Assembly: GCA_964498585.1 (NCBI GenBank)
Contig: CAZCHH010000009.1
Coordinates: 1-64,000 of the forward strand
Direction: 5' to 3'
Length of the DNA stretch: 64,000 bases
Origin: JAAYJM01 sp964498585
GTDB lineage: Bacteria > Bacteroidota > Ignavibacteria > Kapaibacteriales > UBA2268
How positions within the stretch are numbered: the first letter of the stretch is position 1; each line of letters opens with the position of its first letter. Below the pieces are notes generated by a model that ran no database searches, had not been told where the DNA came from, and saw only the letters and a list, made by a program, of their open reading frames with translations. Positions 62,255 to 64,000 of this stretch are shown here, piece after piece. The position numbers were made by a program, and so were the translations under genes.

Positions 62255-62971
62255 ATGAAAAATTTATTAACAATACTTATCATTATGACTTTTTGTCTAA
62301 TTAGCAGTTGCTCAGATTCAAACGACCCGAGTAACAAAGCAACATTAAACATAAAATCTGAATTGACACAAGGCACAGTTCAATTAACAGATTTAGTAAA
62401 TAAAGAAATTTCAGTTTTAAAAACTGAAGTAGATTCAGTAAGAATCAATAAAGTAAGAATACTACTTTCAAGAATAAAATTACATTTAAAAAATAATAGT
62501 AATGAAAATGATGATAAAGCTTTCCATACAGGTCCCTTTATCTTTGTTGGGGATTCAACAGATTCCTATTTCGATTTAGCAAATGGACAAATTGATGCCG
62601 GCACTTATGAAAAAATCAAATTTGAAATTCATCGCTTCGAACCAAACGAATTATCTCAATATAAAAATAACCAAACTTTTAAAGATTTTGCTACAGATAA
62701 TCGCTATACTACAATCTTTGAAGGAATTGCCTATAAAAACGGAGAAGCTTACCCATTTATCTACGATGGAACAGTAACTGCCAATTTGTCTTTAGATTTT
62801 GAAACTCCTATTGTCCTGCAGGAAAATATTACAACAAATATATATTTTCAAATCAATCCTTTTAATTTATTGAAATCGGGCGGTTCTATTCTTGACCCAA
62901 GAGATGAAGAAAACAGAAATAATATTGATAATTTAATCAAATCTGCTATTAAAGCAGTAAAAAAGAATTAA
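62255..62971 (+). CDS. Lipoprotein, paralogue of the one at 42836
   Basis: The 238-residue protein has a lipoprotein signal (MTFCLISSC, Cys19). The mature part VDSVRINKVRILLSRIKLHLK, FHTGPFIFVGD, YEKIKFEIHRFEPNELSQYKNNQTFKDFATDNRYTTIFEGIAYKN and GSILDPRDEENRNNIDNLIKSAIKAVKK matches the protein at 42836-43546 along its length. Unknown function; the RVR(I/L)L.S..KL(H/F)L pattern may be DUF4382-like. It is divergent from the bat pair. RBS AGAGAGATATT precedes the ATG. Confidence 0.75.
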   Translation: MKNLLTILIIMTFCLISSCSDSNDPSNKATLNIKSELTQGTVQLTDLVNKEISVLKTEVDSVRINKVRILLSRIKLHLKNNSNENDDKAFHTGPFIFVGDSTDSYFDLANGQIDAGTYEKIKFEIHRFEPNELSQYKNNQTFKDFATDNRYTTIFEGIAYKNGEAYPFIYDGTVTANLSLDFETPIVLQENITTNIYFQINPFNLLKSGGSILDPRDEENRNNIDNLIKSAIKAVKKN

Positions 62972-63039
62972 AGTTGATTTGCGGAATGTATGAATTTTTT
63001 TATTTTCACAAATAGATATCATTAGCTACTTAATGAAGA

Positions 63040-63184
63040 ATCTCATAAGTCATTGCTAATACAGAATTCGAGATTCTTCGCTCAGTTTCTAAAAAACCAC
63101 TTCGGTTTTTTTTAACACATGACTGTTTAGATTACAATATATTTCAAGAGATATATCAACCATCGGGTTAATCCGATGGTTGAT
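63040..63184. repeat. Decayed palindromes and module F copy 2
   Basis: The gap 62972-63483 includes a B/C-like hairpin at 63043-63085 (AGAATCTCATAAGTCATTGC ... GAGATTCTTCGC), a short CCACTTCGGTTTTTTTT stretch (63102) also seen at 1616, and palindrome F2 at 63155-63184 (ATCAACCATCGGGTT, AATCCGATGGTTGAT), one mismatch from F1 at 15043. A decayed H module follows around 63270-63320. Confidence 0.65.
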
Positions 63185-63408
63185 TATTCTTAACAATGGA
63201 TTAGTATGATTTTGTTCATTTTCACAAAAGAAAACTTAATCGTTTATATTCGACTCAGATTAACTGTGTAAAATTATATCATCTCTATTTATATTAAGCA
63301 TTTGCTTTATCTGTGCGCCAAGATGATAAAAATGCGAAATAAATTACTACGTAGGTTCTGGAACTCTATTGCAGAAAAATCATATATCCTTAATTATATT
63401 GAACTTAA

Positions 63409-63440
63409 TTTGGAACTTTACATAATATTTTGTATATTTG
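63409..63440 (+). promoter_or_regulatory. Bacteroidota-type promoter of kamA
   Basis: TTTG (63409-63412), a 20-base spacer, then TATATTTG (63433-63440) match the known consensus TTTG ... TAnnTTTG with correct spacing. Transcription would begin about 63447, giving a 5' leader of roughly 37 bases that contains AAAGGAG (63469-63475). Confidence 0.65.
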
Positions 63441-63483
63441 TATGAAATATCGTTTTGTCCAATATAAAAAAGGAGTAGTAATT

Positions 63484-64000
63484 ATGGTTCAAACAGAGCA
63501 GAATACTAACCCAAAAAGAATTTTAATCAACGAGCAAAAAAGCGAAAGATGGGTTGATTGGAAATGGCAAATCAGAAATTCCATTAGAGATATTGGAGCA
63601 TTTGAGCAGCTAACAGGAATAAAATTTTCCAATGAAGAAAAGGAAGATTTAAAAAAAACTCTTGACATTTTCCCATTATCAATTACCCCGTATTATTTAT
63701 CTTTAATAGATAAAGAAGATTTTCGAAATGACCCAATTTTTCGACAATCTTTTCCTTCGCCATCAGAACTCATCGTTGAAGATTATGATATGAAAGACCC
63801 CCTTTCAGAAGAAAAGGACAGTCCCTGTCAGGGAATTACACACAGATATCCGGACAGAGTTTTGTTTCATATTAGCAATATATGTTCTATGTATTGCAGG
63901 CATTGCACCAGAAAAAGAAAAGTCGGCGATTCAGATTTCATTCCAGATAAAGAATCTATTCAAATTGGTTTGGATTATATTAAATCCACTCCGGTGGTTC
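63484..64000 (+). CDS. kamA: Lysine 2,3-aminomutase, N-terminal part (cut by window edge)
   Basis: 172 codons are visible and the frame is open to the right edge. [15 protein letters not shown] and [14 protein letters not shown] open the protein. The radical SAM cluster is C134-x3-C138-x2-C141 ([18 protein letters not shown]), with [16 protein letters not shown] just before it, the classical pattern of lysine 2,3-aminomutase. The enzyme uses a [4Fe-4S] cluster, SAM and PLP to convert lysine to beta-lysine in lysine fermentation or osmolyte synthesis. The PLP-binding part lies outside the window. AAGGAG is nine bases before the ATG. Confidence 0.92.
   Translation, partial: MVQTEQNTNPKRILINEQKSERWVDWKWQIRNSIRDIGAFEQLTGIKFSNEEKEDLKKTLDIFPLSITPYYLSLIDKEDFRNDPIFRQSFPSPSELIVEDYDMKDPLSEEKDSPCQGITHRYPDRVLFHISNICSMYCRHCTRKRKVGDSDFIPDKESIQIGLDYIKSTPVV

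Overview
This is an AT-rich chromosomal window (roughly 30-35% GC in most genes, lower between them). It suggests a Gram-negative member of the Bacteroidota/Chlorobiota group, most like an Ignavibacteria or Kapabacteria-type genome. Three points support this. Three very large secreted proteins end in type IX secretion (T9SS) C-terminal sorting domains. Lipoproteins and outer-membrane barrels are abundant. A near-perfect Bacteroidota-type promoter (TTTG, 20 nt, TATATTTG) precedes kamA. The assignment is inferred from protein style only: the window has no rRNA, no tRNA that I can see, and no CRISPR array.

Layout. 1-1.6 kb: the cut end of an IS1380-type transposase and a putative exported protein. 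2-3.4 kb: a GNAT acetyltransferase and a transaldolase/F6P aldolase-like enzyme. 4-6.7 kb: a self-contained MmeI-like (type IIL) restriction-modification fusion with strikingly mosaic base composition, lying between repeat blocks. 7-9.7 kb: a partner-switching pair (anti-sigma kinase and STAS antagonist) in line with a GH57 glucan branching enzyme. 10.2-21 kb: a CoA transferase, a T9SS transglutaminase-like protein, RecQ, and a T9SS CotH/lamin-tail protein. 21-23.4 kb: an nfeD-flotillin operon. 24-31 kb: an acyl-CoA dehydrogenase, an NlpC/P60 lipoprotein, Rpe and several envelope proteins. 31-35.5 kb: a 1406-residue T9SS protein with IgGFc-binding-like and choice-of-anchor-D-like regions. 35.8-45.2 kb: a Cys/Met PLP enzyme, a nucleotidyltransferase-phosphomannomutase fusion with a PtsN-like IIA protein, GcvH, small envelope proteins and a GH130 phosphorylase. 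45.5-59.8 kb: a long minus-strand series with a two-domain glycosyltransferase, then a putative envelope-stress cluster (radical SAM, DUF2959, lmo0937-type peptide, slipin, OmpA-like protein, cupin, coiled-coil lipoprotein, two CsbD-like proteins, a PAS hybrid kinase and an AraC regulator with a CxxC N-terminus). 60-62 kb: a reduced bat (VWA) gene pair. 62-64 kb: a paralogous lipoprotein and the start of lysine 2,3-aminomutase.

The most unusual large-scale feature is the intergenic DNA. Almost every gap longer than 300 bases is built from a small set of palindromic modules, named A to I here. They are nested in one another, inverted, and arranged as composites such as H-B-H', H-A and A-with-G-inside. 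Module A has two distinguishable ends, so it has a direction. Module D is a MITE-like inverted element with one copy interrupted by another palindrome. No transposase that would obviously move these modules is in the window.

How the genes work together (inference): the glycan genes (GH57, GH130 with GT, NTP-transferase/PMM fusion) fit storage or mannose-type glycan metabolism. The stress cluster looks like one regulon, because the two csbD-like genes share an identical 31-bp upstream sequence. The T9SS cargo implies secretion machinery encoded elsewhere.
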